This document shows positions 6,970-13,589 of a stretch of DNA of 36,923 nucleotides, piece after piece (position 1 is the first letter of the stretch; every line of letters starts with the position of its first letter). This stretch comes from Myxococcus sp. CA023 (GTDB lineage Bacteria > Myxococcota > Myxococcia > Myxococcales > Myxococcaceae). Position numbers and translations under genes: made by a program. The notes under the pieces were generated by a model that searched no databases, had not been told where the DNA came from, and was given only the letters and a program-made list of their open reading frames with translations. The stretch lies in the NCBI RefSeq assembly GCF_010998615.1, contig NZ_JAAEAH010000090.1:1-36923 (forward strand). The letters are read 5' to 3'.

Positions 6970-7194
6970 TTAGATCTTGCCGATGACGGACATCGCGATC
7001 TCGTTGAGCTTCTTCATCAGGTTGGCCACGAAGGCGGTGGCCTCCTGCTGCTTCTGGAGCATGAGCTGCGCCTCGGCGCGCTCACGGTCCGGACCCGTCA
7101 GGCCGGAGAGGGACTTCTGCTCGAGGGCGGAGAGACCCTGGCTGGCTCCGAGGGCCTTCGTGGCGGCGGCGGCGGCGGTGGTGGCGGTGGTCAT
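6970..7194 (-). CDS. 74-aa helical protein, candidate T3SS filament (needle/rod-like) or secreted subunit, copy A
   Basis: The ATG at 7192-7194 has a good ribosome site on the - strand (GGAG seven bases upstream) and the TAA is at 6970-6972. The N-terminus is Thr/Ala-rich (MTTATTAAAAATKALGASQ), resembling a T3SS export signal. A turn with GLTGPDRERAEAQ follows, then a long amphipathic helix (QKQQEATAFVANLMKKLNEI) and the end AMSVIGKI. No Cys, signal peptide or membrane segment. Needle (SctF) and inner-rod (SctI) proteins are also 70-100 aa, helix-turn-helix, and end in an amphipathic helix with a hydrophobic terminus, so this is a structural candidate; I see no diagnostic signature and the function is inference. 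An identical protein is encoded at 9362-9586. Confidence 0.85.
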   Translation of the reverse strand: MTTATTAAAAATKALGASQGLSALEQKSLSGLTGPDRERAEAQLMLQKQQEATAFVANLMKKLNEIAMSVIGKI

Positions 7195-7252
7195 GGCGTT
7201 CTCCAGAAAGTTTGGGAAGCGGGTGGTTTGCGGCGGCGCTGCTTACAAAAGG

Positions 7253-7282
7253 ATTATGGGAGAAAGGGGGCCGGAAGTTTCC
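7253..7282 (-). promoter_or_regulatory. Candidate promoter of the 74-aa gene, copy A
   Basis: Read on the - strand, GGAAACTT (7282-7275) is followed after 16 bases by CATAAT (7258-7253), about 58 bases before the ATG. GGAAAC resembles the -35 element used by ECF sigma factors. Both elements are unchanged in copy B, while the spacer and flanks have mismatches (7261, 7265, 7273, 7286, 7287). This is suggestive only. Confidence 0.35.
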
Positions 7283-7458
7283 TCCGGATTTTCTGATTCT
7301 TTTTCCCGCCCTGGCAAGAGGTGCCCCCGCCCCGCGTGATCGGCGCGTACCTCCTTTTTAAGAAAAGCGACGCACCGAGGCGAAACTCCCAGCGCTGAAC
7401 ACCGAAAATCACGGTGAAGCAGCATCGAACATTTCCCCCTCCTTAGGGAGCACCGAAT

Positions 7459-8625
7459 ATGTCGAACGGCATCGGCGGAGTTGGCGGTAACCGGCAGCTC
7501 ACCACGACGCAGGGCGCGGGCAACGTCAACACCTCGACGATCGCGCGCAACGCGCAGCTCATCGAGTCGACGCTGAATCTGGTTGAGAAGGCCGTTGACC
7601 TGGCGGGCAAGGCGGTGAGCGTCGCCGGCAAGGCCGTGGATCAGATGTCCCAGGCCGCGGCCTCCACGAAGCAGGCGGGTGCGACGGGCACCAACGCCGC
7701 CTTCCCCGCCGAGCGTCCCAATCCCCTGGACGCGGTGCGCGAGGCGAACTCCCTGAAGGTGGAAGAGGGCACCGGGAAGATCACCACCCCGGGTGGCTAC
7801 ACCATCGAGCAGCTGGGCCAGTTCGAGTGGCGCGTGACGGGGCCGGACGGCAACAACACCCGCGTCTGGGGTGACCCGCACGTCGACGAGAGCGACGGTG
7901 GCAAGTTCGACTTCAAGCGCGACACCTCCTTCGTCCTGGGTGACGGCACCCGCATCAACTGCTCCTGCAAGCCCTGGGGCAATGGCATGACGGTGACGGG
8001 CCAGCTGGACGTCGTCTACGGCGACAGCCACGTGCGCGTGACGGACATCGACAAGGGCAAGGGCAAGGTCGGCAAGGTCACCAACACGGGCATGGACGAG
8101 GTCGTCCGCTTCCACTCGAACCAGTCCGCGGACGTCTTCCACATGGGGCAGAACGCGGCCGACTGGACGTTCCATGGCAAGGAGATTGTCGGCCACGAGA
8201 ACGGCGGCGACGTGCACAAGGTGGGCGAGGCCGTCATCACCGCGCCGCGCACCATGGCCTTCAACTACTCGGCGGCGGCGGATTCCCCCGCGGCGGGTGA
8301 GGTGGCCCAGAACTGGGACATGAACACCAACCTGCCCCAGGCGAAGCCGCTGCCCTGGGACATGAGCAGTGCCAAGCCCGAGCTGAACAAGCTGAACGAG
8401 ACGTTCGACTCCATCAGCAAGGTGTTTGACCAGCTCAAGACCACCAACGCGAACGGCTTCAACCCGTTCCGCAAGGCGGACGACCTCTTCGGCGCCTACG
8501 ACAAGAACCAGCACAAGTCCGGGCTGACCCAGTCCTTCAAGGCGCTGGGTGACATGTTCGGGACGCTGGAGAAGCTGTCCAAGCTGAATGATATGGTCCG
8601 CTTCCGCGGTCCCCAGTCGTTCTAG
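7459..8625 (+). CDS. DUF1521 (metal-ion-inducible autocleavage) protein, candidate T3SS effector, 388 aa
   Basis: The ATG at 7459 follows TAGGGAG by eight bases. Residues 1-30 are Gly/Thr/Asn/Ser-rich (export-signal-like). Residues ~30-70 form an amphipathic Ala/Val/Lys helix (STLNLVEKAVDLAGKAVSV). The middle domain carries VWGDPHVDESDGGKFDF, with G138-D139-P140-H141 (bases 7870-7881). This is the GD'PH self-cleavage motif of the DUF1521 or MIIA domain known from the Bradyrhizobium T3SS effectors NopE1/NopE2, which cut themselves between Asp and Pro when calcium binds. Blocks SFVLGDGTRI, VVYGDSHVRVTDI and DVFHMGQNAADW follow. The C-terminal ~90 residues look helical. Cleavage would give fragments of about 139 and 249 residues. 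A TPR chaperone gene follows directly. Domain recognition is from the motif and its surroundings, without a search. Confidence 0.85.
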   Translation: MSNGIGGVGGNRQLTTTQGAGNVNTSTIARNAQLIESTLNLVEKAVDLAGKAVSVAGKAVDQMSQAAASTKQAGATGTNAAFPAERPNPLDAVREANSLKVEEGTGKITTPGGYTIEQLGQFEWRVTGPDGNNTRVWGDPHVDESDGGKFDFKRDTSFVLGDGTRINCSCKPWGNGMTVTGQLDVVYGDSHVRVTDIDKGKGKVGKVTNTGMDEVVRFHSNQSADVFHMGQNAADWTFHGKEIVGHENGGDVHKVGEAVITAPRTMAFNYSAAADSPAAGEVAQNWDMNTNLPQAKPLPWDMSSAKPELNKLNETFDSISKVFDQLKTTNANGFNPFRKADDLFGAYDKNQHKSGLTQSFKALGDMFGTLEKLSKLNDMVRFRGPQSF

Positions 8626-8644
8626 CCGCTGGACGTACTTCATC

Positions 8645-8670
8645 GGGCCAGGTGGGGGACTGCCTGGCCC
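8645..8670 (+). other. Hairpin between the DUF1521 gene and chaperone copy 2
   Basis: GGGCCAGG (8645-8652) pairs perfectly with CCTGGCCC (8663-8670) around a ten-base loop and is followed by TTCTCGAGG. It sits between the stop at 8625 and the preferred start at 8685. It may weaken read-through and so set the substrate-to-chaperone ratio, but the T-run is too poor to call it a terminator. Confidence 0.4.
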
Positions 8671-8684
8671 TTCTCGAGGCTGTC

Positions 8685-9191
8685 GTGAGCGACTCCGCCC
8701 CCAGGGGTGAAAAAGAGAAGGTCGTCGTCCCGGAAGCGCTCGCCGAGGCGGTGATCCGCGGCGAAATCACCCTGGGGCAGTTCCTCAACCTCTCCAACAC
8801 GCAGCTCTACGCCTGGGCGGACAAGGCCTATCAGCTCCTCCAGGCGGGCAGCTCGCAGCAGGCCCTGCAGATCTTCCAGGGCCTCGTGGCCGCCTCGCCC
8901 ACCGACGCCGTCTTCCACGCGCAGCTCGGGGCGACCCTCATGACGCTGGAGCGCTTCGACGAGGCGTTCGACGCCTTCCGGCTGGCGCTCCAGTTCAACG
9001 ATGGCCACGTGGACGCGCTGGTCGGCCGGGGGGAAATCCAGCTGCGCCGGGGCAATGTCCCCGAGGCGCTCGCGGACCTCAGCAAGGCCATCCAGCTGGA
9101 CCCGGGCCTCAAGCGCCGTGCCACGCAGCGCGCCCACGCGACGCTGCGCACCCTCAAGCAGCAGGCCGACCAGGTGAAGAAGTCCCGGTAG
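8685..9191 (+). CDS. SycD/LcrH-type TPR chaperone of the T3SS (copy 2)
   Basis: 168 aa from a GTG at 8685 with GAGG five bases upstream. An in-frame GTG at 8652 would add 11 residues but lies inside a hairpin and lacks a ribosome site. After a charged N-terminus come three TPRs: YAWADKAYQLLQAGSSQQAL, IFQGLVAASPTDAVFHAQLG, and DALVGRGEIQLRRGNVPEAL. The end is basic (QQADQVKKSR). Its position 59 bases after the DUF1521 gene makes that protein its most likely client. It shares the FQ-L-A-x-PTDA-F pattern with copies 1 and 3 but is well diverged, so these are not recent duplicates, in contrast to the identical 74-aa genes on either side. Confidence 0.82.
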   Translation: MSDSAPRGEKEKVVVPEALAEAVIRGEITLGQFLNLSNTQLYAWADKAYQLLQAGSSQQALQIFQGLVAASPTDAVFHAQLGATLMTLERFDEAFDAFRLALQFNDGHVDALVGRGEIQLRRGNVPEALADLSKAIQLDPGLKRRATQRAHATLRTLKQQADQVKKSR

Positions 9192-9231
9192 GCCCTGGGG
9201 GGCATGCCCCTTTCAACGGAACACGCACCAG

Positions 9232-9265
9232 GCCCGGGCCGCGCGAGTCGTCGCGCAGTCCGGGC
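9232..9265 (+). terminator. Terminator-like hairpin after chaperone copy 2
   Basis: GCCCGG-GCC-GCGCGA, a GTCG loop and TCGCGC-AGT-CCGGGC (9232-9265) form two six-base stems separated by a 3x3 internal loop, 41 bases after the stop codon. The following TTCGTCGATTCT is only moderately T-rich. Confidence 0.55.
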
Positions 9266-9305
9266 TTCGTCGATTCTGGTGAGGCGCACGAGCCCGCAAA
9301 AGCAA

Positions 9306-9337
9306 GGAGCCGGCATCCCGTGAGGGAAGCCGGCTCC
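9306..9337 (-). terminator. Terminator of the 74-aa gene, copy B
   Basis: Identical hairpin to that at 6914-6945 (GGAGCCGGC/GCCGGCTCC arms with an inner TCCC/GGGA stem), followed on the - strand by TTGCTTTTGC. Confidence 0.85.
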
Positions 9338-9361
9338 GAGAGTCGCGTTACAGCGGCAGGA

Positions 9362-9586
9362 TTAGATCTTGCCGATGACGGACATCGCGATCTCGTTGAG
9401 CTTCTTCATCAGGTTGGCCACGAAGGCGGTGGCCTCCTGCTGCTTCTGGAGCATGAGCTGCGCCTCGGCGCGCTCACGGTCCGGACCCGTCAGGCCGGAG
9501 AGGGACTTCTGCTCGAGGGCGGAGAGACCCTGGCTGGCTCCGAGGGCCTTCGTGGCGGCGGCGGCGGCGGTGGTGGCGGTGGTCAT
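9362..9586 (-). CDS. 74-aa helical protein, candidate T3SS filament or secreted subunit, copy B
   Basis: Identical at the DNA and protein level to the gene at 6970-7194, including its ribosome site and terminator. It is transcribed away from chaperone copy 3 (start 9843), just as copy A is transcribed away from the DUF1521 gene, so each copy shares a ~260-base divergent control region with a + strand T3SS gene. Two identical copies of a small structural-type protein fit a need for high dosage. Gene conversion or a recent duplication would explain the identity, including at noncoding and third-codon positions. Function is as uncertain as for copy A. Confidence 0.85.
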   Translation of the reverse strand: MTTATTAAAAATKALGASQGLSALEQKSLSGLTGPDRERAEAQLMLQKQQEATAFVANLMKKLNEIAMSVIGKI

Positions 9587-9644
9587 GGCGTTCTCCAGAA
9601 AGTTTGGGAAGCGGGTGGTTTGCGGCGGCGCTGCTTACAAAAGG

Positions 9645-9674
9645 ATTATGGGGGAATGGGGGCCAGAAGTTTCC
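9645..9674 (-). promoter_or_regulatory. Candidate promoter of the 74-aa gene, copy B
   Basis: GGAAACTT (9674-9667 on the - strand), 16 bases, then CATAAT (9650-9645): the same elements and spacing as in copy A, although the spacer differs at three positions (9653, 9657, 9665). Confidence 0.35.
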
Positions 9675-9842
9675 TCCCCATTTTCTGATCCATTTTTTCG
9701 CGCCGGCGGCAGGAATATCGCTTCCGAAGCGGCGCACCGTTTTGGTGGAAAAGCCGATAACAGTCTAAGCTCCCGGCGCCCGGAACCGCTTGCCCTACCG
9801 GCTCCGGGGCCGTCCTCCCGCCCTCGTGAGGGATGTGTGCAG

Positions 9843-10307
9843 ATGACGACTGAATCCAAGGCAACGGTGACCAACGACGACGTGAAGCCCCTGTCCGGCC
9901 CGGAGATGCTCGAACGGGCCACGGAAGGCTTCAACCTCTTCCAGGACGGCCGCTTCCGTGAGTCGCTGACCTTGTTCCAGTCCCTGGCGGCCATGGACCC
10001 CACCGAGGCCTACTTCCAGACGGCGCTGGGCGCCTGCCACCTGGCGCTGGAAGACCTGGACCTGGCCGAGTCCTACTTCAACCGCGCCATCGAGCTGGAC
10101 CCCTCCGACCTCACCCCCTTCGTCAACCGCGGGGAAGTCCACCTGCGGCTCGGCAAGGTCCACGAGGCCGCCCGGGACTTCAATCACGCGGTGGGGCTGG
10201 ATCCCGAAGGACAGGATCCGCTCAGCGCCCGGGCCCGGATGCTGGCCGCCGCGGCGCTGGAGAGCGCCGAGGAGTCGCCGTCTTCCGAATCCGACGGCGC
10301 GGCGTAG
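9843..10307 (+). CDS. SycD/LcrH-type TPR chaperone of the T3SS (copy 3)
   Basis: 154 aa from the ATG at 9843, with GAGGGA nine bases upstream; a GTG at 9837 is a less likely start. The N-terminus MTTESKATVTNDD is Thr-rich. Three TPRs follow: EGFNLFQDGRFRESL, LFQSLAAMDPTEAYFQTALG, and FVNRGEVHLRLGKVHEAA. The end is acidic (SAEESPSSESDGAA). It is the best match of the three to the SycD pattern of two to three TPRs with a short acidic tail. It is divergent from 74-aa copy B, which is a candidate client. A GC-rich hairpin follows its stop. Confidence 0.82.
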   Translation: MTTESKATVTNDDVKPLSGPEMLERATEGFNLFQDGRFRESLTLFQSLAAMDPTEAYFQTALGACHLALEDLDLAESYFNRAIELDPSDLTPFVNRGEVHLRLGKVHEAARDFNHAVGLDPEGQDPLSARARMLAAAALESAEESPSSESDGAA

Positions 10308-10310
10308 GCG

Positions 10311-10340
10311 CGGGCGGGGCCGCTCGAAGGCCCCGGCCCG
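10311..10340. terminator. Terminator-like hairpin between convergent genes
   Basis: CGGGCGGGGCC (10311-10321) pairs with GGCCCCGGCCCG (10329-10340) with one bulged base and a seven-base loop. It lies between the chaperone stop (10307) and the lipoprotein stop (10360 on the - strand) and could serve both. No T-run. Confidence 0.5.
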
Positions 10341-10359
10341 CCTTCCCTGGCCCTTGGGC

Positions 10360-11148
10360 TCAGGGGAACTTCAGCTCCACGTCCAGGCGGTACAACCCCT
10401 CCATGACGGGCTGGAAGTCGGCCGTCACGGATTCGGCGTAGGTGCCCTGGTCCTGCACGCGCACCAGCAGCGGCCGGACGGCCTGTCCCGGCGGCGCGTA
10501 GCGGCCCGTCACCGTGTAGCGCCCCAGCGGGAGGTCCGGGAAGCCGAAGCCGTCCGGCGTCTTCGTGCCCCGGGCCGTCACCGGCGTCCCGGTGCTGCCG
10601 TCCACCAGCGAGCCCACCGGGGTGAGCGTCAGCTCCACATGTTCATCCTGAAGCGCCTGATCCGGGTCGGCCGGATCCACGTAGTCCGTCAGGTCGAAGT
10701 AGACGCCGCTGCCATAGGTGCCGTTCTCGGGCTTCGCGCCGGTCAGCTTCCAGCTGAAGTCCCGGACGGCGCCCTCGTTGCCCGCGAAGGGGGTGGCGTT
10801 GCTGGGGTGCAGCTCGAAGGTGTAGCTGCGGCCGTTGAAGTCGCGCTTGAGCCGCGCGCTGGCGTTCCAGGTGGTGGCCGCCTGACCCAGCTCCAGCCGG
10901 TAGGTGCCGTCCGCGCCTGTCACGCCCACCACGTCGGCGTTGTAGAGGACCTGGTTGTCGGCCACCACCTCCACCCCCGCCAGGGGCTTGCCCGCGGTGT
11001 CCGTGGCCTTGCCCTTGACGACGTTCTTCTCCCTGTCGCCAGAGGGGCCAGGGCCGCCGGTGCCGCCGTCCGAGCAGGCCGAACAGGCCAGGGACGCACC
11101 CAGCAACATCAGCGGAAGACTCCTGCCCAAGGCATTCTTCAGTCGCAT
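10360..11148 (-). CDS. Lipoprotein with carboxypeptidase-regulatory-like beta domain, 262 aa
   Basis: The ATG at 11146-11148 has GGGAG six bases upstream on the - strand. Residues 1-22 are a lipoprotein-type signal (MRLKNALGRSLPLMLLGASLAC); C22 or C25 would be the lipidated residue, though neither fits the consensus lipobox perfectly. After a Gly/Ser/Asp linker, residues ~43-85 match the CarboxypepD_reg fold (VKGKATDTAGKPLAGVEV, then VTGADGTYRLEL). The remainder reads as further beta-sandwich sequence, with a second short motif GFGFPDLPLGRYTVTGRYAPP. Likely an outer-membrane-associated surface or periplasmic lipoprotein, common in myxobacteria, with no enzymatic motif. It is on the opposite strand to the T3SS genes and splits chaperone copy 3 from sctV; whether it belongs to the system is unknown. 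Confidence 0.8.
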   Translation of the reverse strand: MRLKNALGRSLPLMLLGASLACSACSDGGTGGPGPSGDREKNVVKGKATDTAGKPLAGVEVVADNQVLYNADVVGVTGADGTYRLELGQAATTWNASARLKRDFNGRSYTFELHPSNATPFAGNEGAVRDFSWKLTGAKPENGTYGSGVYFDLTDYVDPADPDQALQDEHVELTLTPVGSLVDGSTGTPVTARGTKTPDGFGFPDLPLGRYTVTGRYAPPGQAVRPLLVRVQDQGTYAESVTADFQPVMEGLYRLDVELKFP

Positions 11149-11379
11149 CGTGTTCTCCCAGGTTTCGTGTGGCCTGCCCCGGCCCTCCAGGACGGCAGGG
11201 CACGACAGGGGGATGAACCCGCGTGACGGGGCGCGGTGCAAGAACGAATGTCCACTTCGGTTGACTGTCCGGCTGCTTCCTCCCGAGGGAGAACGGCGGG
11301 TTTCGCCGTGGGGAGGGGCCCTTCGCGACGCCCCCCCTGACAGAAGGCACCCAGGTTGTCCTAGGATGCCTGACCGCTG
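11149..11379. promoter_or_regulatory. Divergent control region for the lipoprotein and sctV
   Basis: 231 bases between two divergent starts, so it must contain both promoters. I see no convincing -10/-35 pair, sigma-54 GG/GC element or palindrome. The sctV start is poorly supported by a ribosome site (AGGA at about 15 bases), so expression of sctV may be low or depend on a different start. Confidence 0.4.
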
Positions 11380-13503
11380 ATGGCTGCCACCAATCCGAAC
11401 AGCTTCCTCTCCAAGTACTCCGACATCGTCCTCGCCGTGGTGGTCGTGGCCATCGTTGGGATGATGATCGTCCCGCTGCCCACGCTGCTGCTGGACGTGC
11501 TGCTGACGTTGAACATCAGCATCTCGGTGGTGCTGCTCCTTGTGTCCCTCTACGTGCCAGCGGCGCTGCACCTGTCGGTGTTCCCGACGCTGCTGCTCAT
11601 CACCACGATGTTCCGGTTGGCGCTCACCATCTCCACCACGCGTCTCATCCTCCTCACCGGTGACCCGGGAGAGGTGGTGGTGGCGTTCGGAAACTTCGTG
11701 GTGCAGGGCAACTTCGTGGTCGGCGCCATCCTCTTCATCATCCTGGTCATCGTGAACTTCATCGTGATTTCCAAGGGCTCGGAGCGCGTCGCCGAAGTGG
11801 CCGCCCGCTTCACCCTGGACGCGATGCCCGGCAAGCAGATGTCCATCGACGCTGACCTGCGGGCCGGCTCCATCGACCAGGACCAGGGCAAGAAGAAGCG
11901 TCGCGACCTGGAGCGTGAAAGCCAGCTCTTCGGCGCCATGGACGGCGCCATGAAGTTCGTGAAGGGCGATGCCATCGCGAGCATCATCATCACCGTCGTC
12001 AACATCGTCGGTGGTCTCATCATTGGCGTGACGCAGAAGGGCATGTCCGCTGGCGACGCGGCGGAGAAGTACACGCTGCTCACCATCGGTGACGGTCTGG
12101 TCGGCATGATTCCCGCCATCCTCGTCTCCACCTGCGCCGGTATCATCGTGACGCGCGTGGCGGGTGAGGAAGAGGGCAATCACCTGGGCATGGACATGGG
12201 CTCCCAGCTGACGGCCTATCCGAAGGCCATCGCCATTGCCGCCGGCATGCTCATCGTCCTGGGCCTGGTGCCCGGTCTGCCCAAGATTCCCTTCTTCCTG
12301 CTGGGCTTCGGCGCGGGCCTGGGCGCCTGGACGATGCTGAAGAAGCAGAAGCAGGCCGTGGAGGCGGAGGATGCCGGCCCGGCCATGGAGACGGACCTGG
12401 GCACGCCGATGGCATCGGAGCCCGCGCCCAAGGAGGCCCTCAATCCGGACTCCGAGCTGTTCATCCCCGTCGTCACGCCCATCGTCCTGGAAGTCTCCGA
12501 CGCGCTGGTTCCCTTCGTGGACTCGCGCCAGGACAACGGGAAGTTCCTCTTCGAGCTCATCCCGTTCATGCGTGATGGCCTCTTCGTGGAGCTGGGTGTG
12601 CGCTTCCCGGGCGTGCGTGCGCGTGGCAATGGCTCGCTGCCGCCGGGCGCGTACCAGATTCAAATCAACGAGGTGCCCGTCGTCACCGGCCAGGCCACGC
12701 TGGGCCACGTCCTGGTGAACGACACGGTGGACCGGCTGCGGCTGATGAACATCCAGGGCTTCGAGGCGGTGAACCCCGCCACCCGGCAGCCCGCCGCCTG
12801 GGTCCCCGAGCAGTACCGCGACACGCTGGAGGCCGCCGGCCTCACGACGTGGGACGTGCCCGGCTACATCATCCTGCACACCGCCGCCGTGCTGCGGCGC
12901 AACGCCCGTGAGTTCGTCGGCGTGCAGGAGACGCAGACGATGCTGGAGCAGTTGGAGAAGGCCTTCCCGGCAATCGTGAAGGAGGTCGTCCCCAAGGTCG
13001 TCAACGTGCTGAAGCTGACGGACATCCTCCAGCGTCTGGTGGAGGAGGAGATCTCCATCCGTGACTTGCGCGGCATCCTCCAGGCCCTGGCCGAGTATGG
13101 GCAGGTGGAGGCGGACAACGTCATGCTCACCGAGCACGTCCGCGCGGCCCAGCGCCGCTACATCTCCCACAAGTACGCGCGTGGCACCGGCACCCTGGTG
13201 GTGTACCTGCTGGACCCGAACATCGAGGACGCCATCCGCGGCTCGGTGAAGCGGACCTCGGCGGGCGCGCACCTGGCGCTGGAGCCGGAGCTGGCGCAGG
13301 AAATCGTCCAGGCCGTGCGTTCGGAGTGTGGCCACCTGCCGCCCAGCGCGCAGCGGCCCGTCATCCTCACGGCCATGGACATCCGCCGCTACGTCCGCAA
13401 GCTGCTGGAGTACGAGTTCAACCCGTCGTTCTCCGTGCTCAGCTACCAGGAGCTGTCGCCCGAGCTGAACATCCAGCCCGTGGCGCGCATCTCCACGCGC
13501 TAG
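11380..13503 (+). CDS. sctV: SctV (FlhA/YscV family) T3SS export-gate protein
   Basis: 707 aa from the ATG at 11380. The ribosome site is weak (AGGA about 15 bases upstream). About eight membrane segments fill residues 15-330. The FHIPEP-family signature is present near residues 132-158 (SERVAEVAARFTLDAMPGKQ, then IDADLRAGSID). A charged linker (~330-370) leads to the large cytoplasmic ring domain, with ILVSTCAGIIVTRVAGEEEG at the end of the membrane part and RDLRGILQALAEYGQVE plus LEYEFNPSFSVLSYQEL in the ring. SctV forms the nonameric ring that binds chaperone-substrate complexes and proton-powers export. It lies ~7 kb from sctU, separated by the substrate/chaperone island and a - strand lipoprotein gene, so it probably has its own promoter in 11149-11379. 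Confidence 0.96.
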   Translation: MAATNPNSFLSKYSDIVLAVVVVAIVGMMIVPLPTLLLDVLLTLNISISVVLLLVSLYVPAALHLSVFPTLLLITTMFRLALTISTTRLILLTGDPGEVVVAFGNFVVQGNFVVGAILFIILVIVNFIVISKGSERVAEVAARFTLDAMPGKQMSIDADLRAGSIDQDQGKKKRRDLERESQLFGAMDGAMKFVKGDAIASIIITVVNIVGGLIIGVTQKGMSAGDAAEKYTLLTIGDGLVGMIPAILVSTCAGIIVTRVAGEEEGNHLGMDMGSQLTAYPKAIAIAAGMLIVLGLVPGLPKIPFFLLGFGAGLGAWTMLKKQKQAVEAEDAGPAMETDLGTPMASEPAPKEALNPDSELFIPVVTPIVLEVSDALVPFVDSRQDNGKFLFELIPFMRDGLFVELGVRFPGVRARGNGSLPPGAYQIQINEVPVVTGQATLGHVLVNDTVDRLRLMNIQGFEAVNPATRQPAAWVPEQYRDTLEAAGLTTWDVPGYIILHTAAVLRRNAREFVGVQETQTMLEQLEKAFPAIVKEVVPKVVNVLKLTDILQRLVEEEISIRDLRGILQALAEYGQVEADNVMLTEHVRAAQRRYISHKYARGTGTLVVYLLDPNIEDAIRGSVKRTSAGAHLALEPELAQEIVQAVRSECGHLPPSAQRPVILTAMDIRRYVRKLLEYEFNPSFSVLSYQELSPELNIQPVARISTR

Positions 13504-13515
13504 CTGCGGAGTGAG

Positions 13516-13550
13516 TTCCGCCCGCGCGTGAGCTGGACGCGCGGGCGGAA
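13516..13550. terminator. Bidirectional hairpin between sctV and the FHA gene
   Basis: A perfect 14-base stem, TTCCGCCCGCGCGT (13516-13529) with ACGCGCGGGCGGAA (13537-13550), and a seven-base loop sit 12 bases after sctV and 39 bases from the stop of the convergent FHA gene. There is no T-run on either side, but position and stability suit a shared terminator. Confidence 0.65.
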
Positions 13551-13589
13551 GGAATGTCCTCTCATGAGGGCAGGAGCCTGCCCGCGACG

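Larger units (their letters stand above)
6889..7260. repeat. Direct repeat, copy A (372 bp, one mismatch; 364 bp identical)
   Basis: Bases 6889-7260 match 9281-9652 with a constant offset of 2392 and a single difference (T at 6896, A at 9288); 6897-7260 is identical by my reading. The repeat holds a complete 74-aa gene with its ribosome site, a -10-like element and terminator. Similarity continues to about 7297 with 5 mismatches in 37 bases, then fades. The copies are in the same orientation. Confidence 0.95.
9281..9652. repeat. Direct repeat, copy B (372 bp, one mismatch; 364 bp identical)
   Basis: Partner of 6889-7260, same orientation, starts 2392 bases apart. Contains the second 74-aa gene with its ribosome site and terminator. 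Recombination between the copies would remove 2392 bases carrying the DUF1521 gene, chaperone copy 2 and one 74-aa gene. Confidence 0.95.

Noticed and set aside
7161..7190. GGC/GTGGC-like tandem repeat on the + strand
   Set aside because: This is the Ala/Thr codon run of the 74-aa gene on the - strand, not a separate microsatellite feature; identical in both copies.
6889..9652. The repeats as insertion-sequence ends or transposon terminal repeats
   Set aside because: They are direct, carry a complete gene and no transposase lies between or near them; no target-site duplication is visible.
10360..13335. A 991-codon open frame on the - strand through sctV
   Set aside because: In high-GC DNA the antisense frame of a real gene is often open. 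SctV on the + strand has full family conservation; only the final part of this frame (10360-11148) is a real gene (the lipoprotein).
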